Shown here one piece after another: positions 1 to 12,297 of a stretch of 64,000 nt of DNA. Each line of letters opens with the position of its first letter. Positions within the stretch are counted from its first letter, which is position 1. The notes under the pieces are model-generated. The model did not search any database. It saw nothing but the letters and a program-made list of their open reading frames with translations, and had not been told where the DNA came from. The DNA is from Macrolepiota albuminosa (Eukaryota > Basidiomycota > Agaricomycetes > Agaricales > Agaricaceae): the NCBI GenBank assembly GCA_027475525.1, contig JAMWFC010000083.1, forward strand, positions 248,001-312,000, in the 5' to 3' direction. The position numbers and the translations under genes were made by a program.

Positions 1-345
1 AAATGAAACAAGAAAGCTATCCATCTGACTGGGAAAGGGGTGCCAAGAGACATTAGACACCAGAGTAAACACCAAGCTGTCCATCATGAGTAAATAGCGT
101 TATTTTTTATTTATAAGCACTGTCATTGACTAGCTGTGCTGCATGCTGATTGATTAATGCCAGCTGTCATTCCAGCTGCCACTGGCACTATCACTGATTG
201 GATCTATTGCTTGCTGTGTATAGCCATTAAGTAAGGCTTAAAATAGATAAATTGTGTGTGCTAAATTTGAAACAAGCATGGCAAGGTGTCTGGAGCCGAT
301 GCTGAGCCTGCTGTTGATGCACTTAGCCTGTGTAGAGTCCTATCA
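1..345 (-). repeat. Degraded gypsy LTR remnant (B/C family)
   Basis: The stretch from about 40 to 345 matches, with many substitutions and gaps, the last ~300 bp of the LTR at 43514-44450: shared blocks include CACCAAGCTGTCC, GCTATCACTGATTGGATC and the end TCCTATCA. It runs in the same direction as that LTR, so its retroelement sense is the minus strand. The window starts inside it, so its other end is not visible. It is CpG-poor, in line with old age. Confidence 0.6.
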
Positions 346-624
346 ACATAGCACATTATACTGAATTGAAACTATAACCATGGGCATCACTGATAATAAT
401 ATTGCTTTCATTGCTAATGAATCCACTATGTGACTCCAGAACCACCAACTGAGTCATATCAGCCTATAAACTATAAAAACAATGGTTAATTAGCATTTTG
501 TAACTGATATCAACATTAAATTATTTTGAGAATATGATTGACTTTGCAGCAGCTGTGCAAAGAGAAAGTTGACCCAGCCTCCTTTTCCTGATTTAAGTCT
601 GACCAAGTACAAATTAAATAAATT

Positions 625-965
625 ATTGGTGATGGATTTGACAGGTCCAATGAGCATTGCTACCTGTGATGGAAATCATTATGCAATAGTCATAGTGGAA
701 GCTAGCAAATGTTACCCTACCAGTTGACTTCTGAAAACTAAAAATGAGGTCAACAATGCCATACATGAAACTACTGTTTTATATGAGCAAAGTAGTGGAA
801 AATTTGTGCAAATCATCAGAACCAATAATAGCAATAGATTTGTAAACTTAGTCCTATGAAAGTTTTGTGCTTTAAATGGCATCAAGCATCAGACAACTAA
901 TCCATACTGTCTACAACAAAATGGCATAGCAAAGTGTAAAATAGCTGTTGTAATCAAAAAAATGT
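625..965 (+). pseudogene. copia integrase core, dead
   Basis: Plus-strand translation with stops shows VMDLTGPM (first catalytic Asp), then IRTNN where copia integrases have RTDNG, then QQNGIAKCK where they have QNGxAER. The second catalytic Asp and the Glu are therefore both replaced (D to N, E to K), which fits G-to-A decay. TGA and TAG codons interrupt the frame. In an intact element this domain would insert the cDNA into the host chromosome. Confidence 0.75.
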
Positions 966-1811
966 TTGTAGTATGCTCCATGGTGCAAAAATAGATCTGC
1001 AGTACTGGAGAGAAGCATTTATATATGCAGTTTACATTTGCTCTATTACTCCTACCTCTGCTTTGAAAGGGAAAATTCTCTATACTAAATGGTATGTTCA
1101 AAAGCCTGACATGACATATCTATGGATCTTTGAATTGCTAAGATGGGTGCATATGCTGAAAGAAGTCCAACAAGGAAAATTGAAATCTCATGCAGTCTAA
1201 GTAAGAATACTAGGCCAGTGGGCTGAAGAAACAAAAGGTTATAGACTGAAAGATTGAAAAATAGAAAACTTATTACCTTTCAAGATGTCAAGTTTTATGA
1301 AAACAATATGCCTAGTGAATTGGCATGTTTGGATCTGGGTTTAACATAGTCAATGACACAAGAAATTAATAATTTTATCAATATAACCACATATCCTGAA
1401 TTTAAATCACCAAGACAGGTTCTTATTCCAAGTGTTTCCTTTGAATCCAAAGTCAAGGCTCAGCTAAAAAATATCCAATTTTCAGACAGAAAATCAGAAA
1501 ACCTTATACTTACTAAGAAGTTATAATATCTGACTCCTATCATCAACCTTGATGCATGAAGCTACATCTATTGTCCCATCTCTAACACCTCAAAAAAGAA
1601 TCAAATAGAGCAATTTACCTCCTAGAGAGCACTCAACACATCTTAAAAAACTTTTGCTTAAATTTTGACAAGAATGGAGTAATGAACTTGAAAATTACAT
1701 GACTTTTGTAGTGGTATCTGACCTACACTTGAAAATGCATTAAAATCTACAAATGCAGTTGAGTGGCAATAGACAATTACAAGCAAGTATCATCAGCTCA
1801 TTAATAAAGAT

Positions 1812-2384
1812 GTGTCTGAAGAAATTGACAGCTTACCTCTAAAAAAAAGAGCTATAGGAAGTAAAGTTATACTGAAAGAAAAGCTTAACAAAAATAGTAA
1901 TTACACAAAATACAAAGCTTGTATTGTCACCCAAGAATTTTCTCAGATCTCTGGAACAGACTATGACAAAACATTCTGTTTAGTTGTTAAGCTTACTACT
2001 CTTTATATATTTTTGACTCTAATGGCAAGCCTTGACTTAGAAATTCATCAAATTGATGTAATTGAGGCTTATCTGAAAGGAAAATTTGATGAGAACATCT
2101 ATATAGAAACACCTTCAAAAATTGAAAAACATCAATACTGGAAGCTTGTCAAAACTATATATGGTCTAAAACAAGCAGGAAGGAAATGGAAAGAGAAATT
2201 ATATAGAGTCATGTATGGTCTAAAACAAGCAGGAAGGAAATGGAAAGAGAAATTATATAGAGTCATGTTGAGTCTTGGATTTACACTATCAGCAGCTGAC
2301 AATTATCTTTACATATTATACAAAAATGGAAAAATTATCCTAGTCGTGATTGTCTATGTAGACAACATGATTATAGCTGGCTGA
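1812..2384 (+). pseudogene. copia reverse transcriptase fragment
   Basis: An open stretch of 190 codons carries copia RT landmarks: YKACIVTQEFSQ (family KARLVARGFxQ), HQIDVIEAYLKG (family QMDVxTAFLNG), YGLKQAGRKW, and the catalytic box as YVDNM. The second Asp of YVDD is Asn, which would abolish polymerisation. The codons read GAC AAC, so a CpG G-to-A change explains it. The frame ends at TGA in 2382-2384. A 54-bp in-frame tandem duplication lies inside it. Confidence 0.85.
2160..2267. repeat. 54-bp tandem duplication in copia RT
   Basis: Two identical 54-bp units, each encoding the YGLKQAGRKW segment, stand head to tail. The unit is a multiple of three so the frame stays open. The period differs from the 77-bp duplications found elsewhere in the window. 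Confidence 0.95.
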
Positions 2385-2829
2385 GACTTGAACAGAATAA
2401 CATCTTTCAAAAAAGATATAAAATACACTATGTCTTTGATTTACAAGTTAAGCAGGATCACATCAATCACATCATTTATTTAAATCAATCACTCTATATT
2501 GACTCTATTTTCAATCAATTTGGGATAACAGTATGTCATTCAGTATTTACATCTTTAACTTTAAATCATAATCTTTCACTATTTCAATTACTTACAACTG
2601 AGGATAAACAAAATACTTATAATTAATTTGCTAAGAAATTGAATTATCTCTCACTCATCAGCTCTTTACTTTATGCTATCTAGACACATTCAGATATGCA
2701 GTGTGCAATAAACTTATTAGCTTGATTCTTGAATAATCCTAAAATTGCCTATTTTACTATATACAAAAGAGTACTTTGATATTTTAAAGGGACTAAATCA
2801 TATAGCTTGAAGCTTGAAGATCTGCCAGA

Positions 2830-3260
2830 GAATGATATTTAACTTGTGAGATGGAGTGATGCTAATTGGGCTCAAGATAATTATGATTGACATTCTATCA
2901 GTGGTTGGTGCTATGATATCAACAGCAGCCTTATCTCACAGTTTTTTAAAAAGCAATTGGTTACTGCCATTTCTACTGTTGAAGCAGAATATATAGCTTT
3001 ATCAAATACAATGAAGGAAGCAATCTGGCTACAAAAACTATTAAAGGACTTGGATTCCTTACAAGCTGATGCCACTATAATATATACATCAACAGTATTA
3101 ACGGCATTGTACTCTTCAAAAACCTGATTAACTATTTTTGCACAAAATATATTGATATTCAGTATTATTTCATACATAAACACATCACATAAGGAAATAT
3201 TCAATTGCAATATGTACTTACTCATGAAATAATCACAGATGCATTAACAAAAGCATTGCC
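2830..3260 (+). pseudogene. copia RNase H fragment
   Basis: Translation with stops shows WSDANWAQD, then SISGWCYDI, then TVEAEYIALS and KEAIWLQKLL, the usual copia RNase H signatures in order. Several in-frame stops make it non-functional. It lies after the RT fragment as expected for copia. Confidence 0.8.
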
Positions 3261-3329
3261 TTGAGAAATCTTTGAAAAATATTGCTTAAAAATGGAAATC
3301 ACATTGCTTATGTTACCTTCAAAAAGAAG

Positions 3330-3600
3330 TGTTGAAGAGAATAACAAATAACTTTGGCTAAATTGCCATGATATCATTCTATTGTCATATATATGTATGT
3401 TTCTTTTACTTTATAAATTACATGCTTATTACTTTATTATGATATTTATATAATACAATTATATATACATGTCTCTATAAATACAATGTCACACCTTAGA
3501 GTCAAACTATTTCTCAATACTTGACTCTAAACTCCAGTTTAAATATTGTCTATTAACTGTACATAAATATACATATTGTTTTGCTATAATACTGTGTTAA
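3330..3600 (+). repeat. Candidate copia 3' LTR
   Basis: The purine run TCAAAAAGAAG just after the RNase H remnant is followed by TGTTGAAGAG, a typical copia LTR start. AT-rich sequence follows. I cannot fix the right end, and no 5' mate is in the window, so the boundary at 3600 is a guess. Confidence 0.4.
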
Positions 3601-3883
3601 TGGGCCAGATTGGCATTTCAGTTGCTATTAAGAGCAACAATCTTTCTCTTAGAACTTGGATTGTCCAAAATAAAAAAATTGAGGATTTCAATGATGCCAA
3701 TATTGCTTAGACTATTAGGGTGCATGACACATTTATATCTCTATCCAATGACATGAACATCAGGCCAAAACTCAAAGTGCTTCTCCTGTATTCTGAAGAA
3801 AAAGCAATGGCTTTAGCCAGGAACCCAGAATACTGTCAGATTGTTAGGCCGTTGCACCTCTTGTTTATGGCTAAAATTATTGC
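3601..3883. other. Unassigned sequence between copia remnant and element C
   Basis: An 80-codon open stretch (3720-3962) runs from here into the following LTR and matches nothing I recognise. No repeat partner elsewhere in the window was seen. It may be the pre-insertion flank of element C. Confidence 0.4.
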
Positions 3884-4838
3884 TGATAGGACCCCACACA
3901 GGCTAGGCATGTCAATGGCAGGCTTGGCATCAGCTCCAGAAACCTTGCCGTATTCATTCTGAACTTAGTGCATACATTTTATCCATTTTAAGCCATTTTT
4001 GATGGCCATCCACAGCAAGCGACATGCTCAATCAGTGATAGCGCTGATGGCAGCAGGAATGACAAGTGACAGCAGGCATCACACTATTGGCAAGCATTGA
4101 CAGATGGCATCACTTAGGCAGCATGTGGTATCATTAGCTGGCAGCAGCACTTACAAGTTAGAATGATGGCATTTCCCTGTGACTGACAGCTTGGCATTTC
4201 ATCTTGGCACCTGGCACCACTTAGCACCTTCTCGTTACTTGGACAGACAGTATTTTTGTTAACTTCTCAATATTTAGTTTAATGCATGGCAACTACTTAC
4301 ACTCTTTTCAGTTCACCGCTTCTTAGCAACGGCGAGCTCAGTTTACTATAAATATTTACCATTGTCACTAGTTAAAAACAAGAACAGAGTACTTCAGTTT
4401 ACACCCCTCAGTTTACCCTATAGTTCAGATTTCTTTTGAGTTGACTAAGTTTATAGTCGCCAATTGTCTAAACACTCTTAGCCTGCTTGCTACAGTTACG
4501 CTTATAGAACCTACACACCTTGCATCTATGACAGGCATCACACAGCTTAGTTGTTGCTAAGCCTCTAGTTCTCTTCCTGCATCCCCTTGCCACACTTACC
4601 TGTATTCATCTCCTTACCCCCTTGTAGATGCACTTTGTCATTGGTGCATCCTCCTTACTGCACATCCTTGCTGACTATCGCTACCAACTTTCACTGAATC
4701 TTGCCATATAACTCATTTTTCTGACTTGTTCTCTGGGAACTGCCTGGGACTCCCTCAATCTTAGCATGCCCAACACATTTTACACAGGTCAGTAGCCATA
4801 AACCATATCTGCTACTGATCTACTTTTGGGCATCATCA
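3884..4838 (+). repeat. 5' LTR of element C
   Basis: Starts TGATAGGACCCC and ends GGGCATCATCA. It is similar to the LTRs of B (TGATAG...GTCATCA read on the minus strand) and to the solo LTR inside B. It is directly followed by the primer-binding-site-like TGGAGCCCACTGCAAGG. CpG sites seen in B (CCGCGAGG) are TG or CA here. Confidence 0.85.
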
Positions 4839-5094
4839 AATTGGAGCCCACTGCAAGGGACTTTAGGGCAGAATTCTGCCAGAAACTTGTCTCCAGTGTA
4901 AGTGCCGTCTGCTAGAGCAGTTGGCAGAAGGCATAGCCCCTTTCCACCCATCAACTCTTCAACCACCTGGTGCCTTACTGAGTCTATCTCTTGCACAAAA
5001 ACTACAGAATGGCCACTGTAGACAAATTTCCTGGTCTCTTCCTGCACTCTCTAAATTTTAGTGCCAATGACCTCTTAGCATTGCCACTTGCCAT
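4839..5094 (+). pseudogene. Leader and start of gag region, element C
   Basis: Begins with a primer-binding-site candidate at 4842 and aligns with the reverse complement of 54640-54878 in element B, including the stretch encoding the Pro-rich Gag leader. It ends abruptly at 5094, where the LTR of element A begins. The continuation is at 58328. Confidence 0.75.
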
Positions 5095-6120
5095 TGATAT
5101 GATGCTGTACCAGCAGTCAGAGACACAACATGCACCAGAAGTCAAAATAAACATTTAATTATAAAGCTGAAAACTGTAAGCCTCCTGGTAGCAGTCTCAA
5201 CAAATTATATCTCCAAAAACACCCCAATAGATACACAGACAGTACAGAACAAAGGACAGGGACCAGCTCAAGCTATCTACTCAACAATAGTCCAACCACT
5301 GTAATGGGGAGGGGAAGCATGGGAGCTGGCAGAAGTGACGAAATGGGATCAATTTGTGATGATCTAGATCAAGATCAGATCTGACAATGCCCGATTTGAC
5401 ATGACTGAAAGGGGAAAGGAAAAGAAGCATGGAGGGATGTCAAAAGAAGCATGGAATGCAGGGAAGCGCTAAAAGGGGAAAGAAGGATCTATGAATGGGA
5501 TCGTGCTAAATGGAGCTGAAGCAAATGGGAAAGTGGCAATCAGAGACATCCGGAGGAATGGTGGAACAAGAAGTTAAATGGTGGAACTGGTGGCACCGAA
5601 ACATGCCTCCCAAAAGGGAAATTGGACTATCAAATATGTTCTGGAGGCTGGAGAGTTGACAACAAAGAGTCAGGTGTAGATAGTGGTCTGTGCACCAGAA
5701 AAACAGTATAAATAGCCCAAGTTTAGTAGAGAATAGACAGGCAATTGATAGGCAAAGGCTCAGTGGTTCCCAGGGAGTGAATCACCTAGGCTAGAGTTTA
5801 TTGAGCACTTCTTATTGGAAGGCAATTGATAGGCAAAGGCTCAGTGGTTCCCAGGGAGTGAATCACCTAGGCTAGAGTTTATTGAGCACCTCTTATTGGA
5901 AGTCTATTGGTAGACAAAGGCTCGGTGGTTCCCAGGGAGTGAACTACTTAGGCTGGAGTTTATTGAGAACCTTCTTCTGCCCATCAGGATATTTGATATT
6001 CTGTGAAGCACCCAATACATCAAGTTTTTATCATCAAGCACCAGTGTGGATTAGAGGTCACTTTCTAAGACTTCAAGAAAGCCCCAGAACTATCAGTACT
6101 ACTTGCAACCAAGTACTACA
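5095..6120 (+). repeat. 5' LTR of element A
   Basis: Starts TGATATGATGCTG and ends AAGTACTACA, followed by a primer-binding-site candidate. It is 101 bp longer than its 3' mate because of an extra 20-bp unit near 5558 and an 81-bp tandem unit (5740-5901, one mismatch between units). An open stretch in 5882-6271 straddles the LTR end and is not a gene. Confidence 0.9.
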
Positions 6121-6122
6121 TC

Positions 6123-6140
6123 TGGAGCCCACCGCGAGGG
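6123..6140 (+). promoter_or_regulatory. Primer binding site candidate, element A
   Basis: TGGAGCCCACCGCGAGG lies two bases after the LTR, and its TGG would pair with the CCA end of a tRNA. The same sequence follows the 5' LTR of B (54861-54878 on the minus strand) and, decayed, that of C (4842). I cannot name the tRNA. Confidence 0.65.
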
Positions 6141-6279
6141 GCTTTGGCTTAGAAAGTTTACCAACAAGAAACACTGTCATCAAGTTCATTTGTGGACCAG
6201 CAAGTCAGGTTCACCTCAAGCTTAATTCAAGATTTCATTTGCACCAAGAGGGTCAACCCCAGAGAAGCTAAAGAGGACA

Positions 6280-7325
6280 GTGCCCAAGCAAAAGGTCAGT
6301 CCTAGGGAGCAAGCACACAAGCCCACTACCAGGAGCAGCAAGACCACCACACTCAATAGTGTTGGGGACCCTGAACAAGTCTTGAGATCAAGCAGAAAGC
6401 CAACATCCAAAACTATCAAAATTACAAGTACAAATCTATCAAAAATGCCAGAAGTTACAAGACAAAAATTGCCTCTGTCTACAAGCAGAGATGCACCTAG
6501 GTTCACCCACACACAGCCCACTGATCTGAAGGAAATCATCAATGTGGTGGCTGTTTTGGTTGATTCTGGAACCTCATTCAGGGACAATGACAGTCCACAG
6601 GAGAGGGTCCCAGGGGTGATCAAAGTCAAGCAAGAGCCAGATTTGGAGACTGAGGGGAGGTTAGCTAACCTCCAGGATGGAGTCATGGCTCTGGGGAAGG
6701 AGATGAGCAGGAGCCAGATTTGGAGACTGAGGGGAGGTTAGCTAACCTCCAGGATGGAGTCATGGCTCTGGGGAAGGAGATGAGCAGTCTAAGGGGGTTC
6801 ATGCAGACTATGAATAATGAGTGGAAGGCAAAGAGTCAGGCTCCCATGCAGGGAAGTCTGCAGAATAGGATGGGGATGCCTGCTCAGGCCTTACAGACTG
6901 TCCAGTTTCCAGGAGGCAACAGTTCAGCAGCAGGAATAAACTGTTATCATTGTTGGGAGTTGGGACACAGGACCAATGACTGTGAATACCTCAGGGCTCA
7001 AGTCCAAGAGGGCAAGCTTATTCTTTTTGAAGGCAGGCCTAGGCTACCTTCTGGGGATCCCATTACCAGGAGTCTGCCTAATGTGTCTCCAAAAGAGAGG
7101 GTCAATGCTATCATGGACTCTAAGGCTGCTGCCTTCTATGGCTGGGTAGAAGAGCCAGTCACTGTGGTGCCTAGTGTGGCTACTTATGTGCAGGCAGTGC
7201 CAAAAGAAAGGGAGGACTTGGAGAAAAAGATAGAGGAGCTGCAGAGCTTGGTGTCAAGTCTGATAACTACTAGGACTCAGACTTATGAAAAGGGCACTCA
7301 GCAGCAGAAGCAGGAGGGTTTTTAG
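6280..7325 (+). CDS. Gag with CCHC zinc knuckle, element A
   Basis: Two overlapping frames (6280-6741 and 6720-7325) become one when one copy of the 77-bp duplication at 6634-6787 is removed. The N-terminal part is Lys/Ser/Thr-rich. A coiled-coil-like stretch (NLQDGVMALGKEM) follows, then the zinc knuckle CYHCWELGHRTNDC (C-x2-C-x4-H-x4-C) that binds RNA in gypsy Gag proteins. The C-terminus is charged and helical. The first ATG in frame is at 6445; the open frame begins earlier with GTG, so the start is uncertain. TAG ends it at 7325. Confidence 0.75.
6634..6787. repeat. 77-bp tandem duplication
   Basis: Two identical 77-bp units head to tail inside gag of A. It shifts the reading frame; removing one unit restores a single frame. 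Same period as eleven others in this window. Confidence 0.95.
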
Positions 7326-7336
7326 AGAACTCAAGG

Positions 7337-8559
7337 ATGGTGGCAGATGGAAGGGTCCAGCCTGAATTGAGGACACCACTACCACCTGAGAGTGATCTGA
7401 AAAGGCAAAGGGGAGTTATAGAAGTAGGCAAAGGGAACCTGCCCTTTGAGCAGGTGCCTGCTGTCAATGGAGAGAAAATAGTAAAATTTCAAAATGACAA
7501 GAAAGAGCTGTACCAGCCCAGAGTGTGGCAGAGAAGGTAGGATGAGATTGTCAACAAAATATTGGATAATGAGGTGACAATTTCTACAAGGGAATTGTTG
7601 AAGGTGCCAGCCTTACAGGAGGCTCTGGAGAAGACTTGGAGAAGGAGAGAAGGTGCTACCAAGTGGACAGCAGCCAAGGTCTTTGCACAAGAGGATAGAA
7701 GTGCTTCTGTAATGAGCCAGGTCAATATAGATGACTTGCCTCAACCAGGGTACCATATCTCTCAGAGTGAAGAAGAAGGGATTCCAAAGGGATCAGTGGT
7801 TCATGAGGATTGTGTGGCTACCTTCTTGGAACAGCTTCCACCAGGGAATAGGCCAGAAGTGGTCTATGTGGCCAGAGACTTACAAGTGTTGAGGTCTCTG
7901 TACCCTAGTGTGAATGACCAAGAAAAGGTAGAGGCTATACTGGACAGTGGGTCTCAGATTGTGTGCATGGCTTTGGACAAGGCACTAAGTTTGAGATTGA
8001 CTTGGGATCCTGATATAAGGTTGCGCATGGAGAGTGCCAATCAACAGGTCAATGAGTCTTTGGGGATGGCCAAAAATGTGCCCTTCAAGTTTGCTGAGGG
8101 TTTCACAATATACTTGCAAGTGCATATATTTGAGAAACCTGCCTATACAGTATTACTGGGGAGGCCATTTGATACAGCCACTGAGAGTAATGTGCAGAAC
8201 TTGAAGGATGGTAGTGCCATTATCACCATCAGAAATCCTAATACTGGAAAGAGGACTGCACTATCAACTTATGAAAGAGGCAAGGCACCCCCTAGTGGCA
8301 ACAAGGAGGAGTTGGGAAAAGCTTCAGCCTTGAGGAGTTGATTCCAGATCAAGGAGAGGCTGCAGTAATGATAGAGGGGAATAAGGAGGAAGGTTTTTGG
8401 ATCAAGGGGTACTGTGACAAGGAGAAGAGTTTTGAGCAGCAAGAACTCAGAGATGTGTACTTGGCTGCTTACCATGCTGCTGGAAGAGAAGGAGAAAGGA
8501 CAGGGCAGTTGCTGGGAGCTTACCTGAATGGAGAGCTAGGCTACTACCTGAAGAGTTAA
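7337..8559 (+). pseudogene. Retropepsin region of element A pol
   Basis: The 7562-8341 stretch contains VEAILDSGSQIVCMA, an aspartic protease active site (DSGS), then the flap region and the VLLGRPFD motif, the usual retropepsin end signature. It would cleave Gag and Pol. A TAG at 7538-7540 separates it from an upstream in-frame piece (7337-7540), and a TGA at 8339-8341 and a further frame change (8338-8559) separate it from RT. No such break is removed by deleting a 77-bp unit, so this part is truly damaged or needs frameshifting. Confidence 0.75.
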
Positions 8560-8597
8560 AGAGTGGGGGGGAGAAAAGCCAGGAGGAAACTGTACAA

Positions 8598-11500
8598 GTG
8601 TTTGGGAAATATAAGCCTGTTGCCAAGAAAGTTAGACCTGTGTTGGGTACTACACCAGAAGAGTTCAGGATAGAGAGGAATATCACTGGTGATCCTTTAA
8701 AGGATATGCCACCTTTGAGTCCACATCCACCTGAATTCAGACCTACTGGGAGGTACACAGAGGAGTGCAAGCAGATTATTGACCAAGCACATGAAGGAGA
8801 GTTTCTATGGCCAGAAGAGAGGAAGTTACTGCACCAGCTGATGATGCAGCAGAATGAGGCCTTTGCATGGAATGACAGTCAGAAGGGGAAGTTCAAAGAG
8901 GAATACTTCCCACCTGTTGTTATGCCAGTAGTACCTCACCAGCCTTGGGTGTTGAAAAACAGACCCATACCTCCTGGGAAGTACAATGATCTGTGCAAGG
9001 AGATTAAGAGGAAGTTGGAAGCAGGGGTTTATGAGAGGTCAAACTCCTCATATAGGTCACAATGGTTTGCTGTTCTGAAGAAGGATGGGAAAAGTCTAAG
9101 GCTTGTGCACAGTTTAGAGCCTCTAAACAAGGTCACTATAGCTCATTCTGGAGTACCTCCTGCTACAGAAGAACTGGCCAACCACTTTGCTGGAAGAGCA
9201 TGTGGTGGGATGTGTGATCTCTATGTTGGATATGATGAGAGGACTTTGGACCCTAAGTCCAGAGACTATACTACCTTTCAGACACCTTATGGAGCTCTGA
9301 GATTGGTGACATTGCCAATGGGATGGACTAATTCAGTTCCCATCTTCCATGATGATGTTACTTATATCTTGCAGGATGAGATACCTCATGTCACTTGGCC
9401 TTATATTGATGATGTTCCAATAAGAGGACCTGAGACTAGGTATGAGTTGGAAGGAGGAGGGTATGAGACTATTGCAGAGAATCAAGGGATTAGGCGCTTT
9501 GTATGGGAGCACCTGAACAATGTCAATAGAGTTGTTCAGCGCATCAAGTATGCTGGAGGAACCTTCTCAGGGACTAAGTCTGTGCTATGTGCAGATGAAA
9601 TCACTGTAGTAGGACACCTGTGTTCTTATGAGGGGCGCAAGCCAGAGACAAAGAGATATGCAGTGGTCATGAGTTGGGGAGACTGCCGCAATGTCTCTGA
9701 GGTTAGGAAGTTCTTGGGAACTTGTGGTACCTTCAGGATGTTCATCCAGGACTATGCCAAGATCTCAGAGCCTATCAATAGGCTCACTAAGGATGATGTG
9801 GCTTTTGTCTGGGAGGAAGAACAGAAGGAGGCCATGAAGGAGATGAAGAGGAGGTTAGCAAGTTGTGCAGCTCTAAGACCTATAGACTATGAGTCTGAAG
9901 GAGCTGTCATCTTGGCAGTAGACACTTCTTGGATGGCTGTGGGGTTTGAAATCTTCCAAGAAGACAGTACAAATCCAAAACAGAGGACTTGTGCTAGACT
10001 GGGTTCCATTACCTTGAATGAGAGGGAGGCTAGGTTTTCACAACCTAAGAGAGAGTTGTATGGTCTTATGAGGGCATTACAAGTTAGCAGCTATTGGTTA
10101 CTAGGGTGCAGAAAGCTTATCATTGAGAGTGATGCTAAATACCTCAAGGGCATGCTGAGCAACCCAGGAATAGGACCTAATGCTACTATAATGCACTGGG
10201 TGAGAGTGATGCTAAATACCTCAAGGGCATGCTGAGCAACCCAGGAATAGGACCTAATGCTACTATAATGCACTGGGTAGAAGCTGTACTTATGTATCAC
10301 TTTACTTTGAGGCATGTGCCAGGAAAGACTTTCAGTATGGATGGTCTATCTCGCAGGGAAAAGCAACCAGGAGATGAAGAGTATCCTCCTGTGGACCCAT
10401 CTTTACTGGATGATCCAAAGCCAATGTCCTTTGAGTATCCAGATGAGATTAACAAAGTACCTGGCTGGGAGGAACATGTGCCCCTCAAGTTAGAGGACTT
10501 CATGGATGAGATTGATACAAGAGGAGGCTACTTGTTAGCAGTCACTCCAGAGGATGTACAGGAGGAAGTGGAGTTGGGTAGAGACAGAGAGCAAGGGATA
10601 GCCTTAGGCTTACAAGAGCAGAGTACTAAAGCAGGGACTACACTGAATCCAGTAGCAGTCTTAACTTTATCTACACTCTTGCTGCCAGAAAGGCCCTCTG
10701 CCTCTACTGTAGAAGAGTACCAAGAAGAGAGGAGAACTGAGAAGGGGAAAGCCTTAGATAACCTCTTACCCCTAGTACAGGACTGGCTTAGGCATCCTGG
10801 AAAGGTACCCAGAGAGGTGAAAGAAGGTCAATTCCTTAGATTTGCAAGGCAGTTCTTCTTTGATCTCAAGGGAAGGTTTTACAAGAGAGGAGAAGAGGGG
10901 AAGCACAAGCTAGTCATAGAGAAGGACAGGAGAATGTATATGCTAAAGTCTGCTCATGATGCACTTGGTCACAGAGGGACCTTTGCAACTAAATAGAGAA
11001 GGACAGGAGAATGTATATGCTAAAGTCTGCTCATGATGCACTTGGTCACAGAGGGACCTTTGCAACTAAGGCTTTACTGGAAGAGAGGTTTTGGTGGCCA
11101 GAAATGGAAGCTGATGTAAAGTGGTATATAGACACTTGTCATGCTTGCCAAGTGAGGCAGAAAGTTGCAGTATGCAGGCAGCCTGTGGTAGCCTATACTC
11201 CCAGTATATTTGAAACCATACACTTGGATACCATGCATATGACACCAAGTTCAAATGGGTGCAAGTATATTGTACATGGGAGGTGTGCTTTAACCTCATG
11301 GATGGAGGGTAGACCTTTGAAGAAGGATAACCACAAGTTGATTGGGCAGTGGTTGTTTGAAGAAGTGATCTGTAGATGGGGCTGTATAAGCACCATTGTA
11401 ACAGATAATGCTGGGCAGTTCACAAAAGTGGTACATTGGCTATCTAAGAAGTATGGGATACAGGGCATAACTATTGCTCCCTATAATTCTAGAGCTAATG

Positions 11501-12225
11501 GGAGGATAGAGAGACCACATTGGGATGTGAGGCAGGCCTTGTATAAAGCCTGTGAAGACAGAACCAAGTGGTACTGGTTCTTTTGGCATGTAATGTGGGC
11601 AGACAGGATTACAGTTAGAAAGAGATTTGGGTGTTCCCCATTCTTCTTAGTAACTGGAGCACATCCTATACTACCCTTGGACTTAGTGGAAGCCACTTGG
11701 TTGGTAGACTGGCCTGATGGACCAGTGTCTACAGAAGACTTAATTGGCTTAAGGGCTCAAGCACTGGCAAAGCACTACCAGCATGTGGAGGACATGAGGA
11801 CTAGAGTTAGCAAGGAGAAGTTGAGATGGGCAGAGAACTTCACAAGAGAAAATGAAGCTTCTATTAAGGAGTACAAGTTCAAGCCAAGAGACTTAGTACT
11901 GGTTAGGAATATAGTGGCAGCTAAATCTCTAAGTGGGAAAATGTCTGCTCGCTATTGGGGACCTATGGTAGTGTTGACTAGGACTAAGGGAGGCAACTAT
12001 ATAGTGGCAGAGTTGGATGGTACTGTGTGGCAAGAAAGAGTAGCTGCCTTTAGGGTTATACCTTACAAGGCTAGGCAGCAAATCACTCTGCCTACTAGTA
12101 TAGAGGAATGGATTGATATTACTCCTTCTAAACTTCAAGAGTTAAGAGAGGAAAGGCAGGAAGGACAAGTAGAGGAAGACCTCTATCTCAGGGGTGTACA
12201 CTTAGGAGAAGAACAGGAAGGATAG
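8598..12225 (+). CDS. Pol: reverse transcriptase, RNase H and integrase of element A
   Basis: Three open stretches (8598-10235, 10229-10996, 11011-12225) fuse into one frame of about 1,158 codons when the two 77-bp duplications at 10124 and 10916 are collapsed. RT shows LVHSLEPLNKVT, TTFQTPYGALRLVTLPMG and the catalytic box WPYIDDVP. RNase H shows VILAVDTS, ELYGLMRAL and ESDAKY. The integrase has an HHCC zinc domain (HDALGHRG...CHACQ), catalytic HLDTMHM, IVTDNAGQF and GRIERPHWD (D, D, E). There is no chromodomain. The catalytic residues are all present, so this part looks functional apart from the duplications. Confidence 0.88.
10124..10277. repeat. 77-bp tandem duplication
   Basis: Two identical 77-bp units in the RNase H region of A. 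Collapsing one joins the two pol frames. Confidence 0.95.
10916..11069. repeat. 77-bp tandem duplication
   Basis: Two identical 77-bp units at the integrase zinc-binding region of A; they create an in-frame TAG at 10994-10996. Collapsing one restores the frame. Confidence 0.95.
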
Positions 12226-12297
12226 CTCAGTCTTCCTTGGGTTCTGGCAGAACTAGAGTGAAAAGTGCAGAAAGCATGTGTTGGCATTGTACAATAA
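12226..12297 (+). other. Tail of element A before the nested insertion
   Basis: CpG-poor like the rest of A. It ends with CAATAA (12292-12297), repeated at 56338-56343 where A-like sequence resumes. Read in reverse it keeps the antisense gene of A open past that point. Confidence 0.45.

Larger units (their letters stand above)
346..3600 (+). mobile_element. Ty1/copia retrotransposon remnant
   Basis: Fragments of integrase, reverse transcriptase and RNase H appear in the order INT-RT-RH on one strand, which is the copia order (gypsy has integrase last). All frames are broken by stops and the region is AT-rich with almost no CpG. No gag and no 5' LTR are recognisable. A candidate 3' LTR begins at 3330 after a purine run. 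Confidence 0.8.

Noticed and set aside
889..1101. Minus-strand open stretch in the copia integrase region
   Set aside because: Opposite strand of a recognised integrase remnant, no motif of its own.
4820..5047. 75-codon minus-strand open stretch
   Set aside because: It is antisense to the leader and gag start of element C, identified by alignment with element B.
5882..6271. 129-codon open stretch (a version also at 58085-58606)
   Set aside because: It starts within the LTR of element A and reads through its end.
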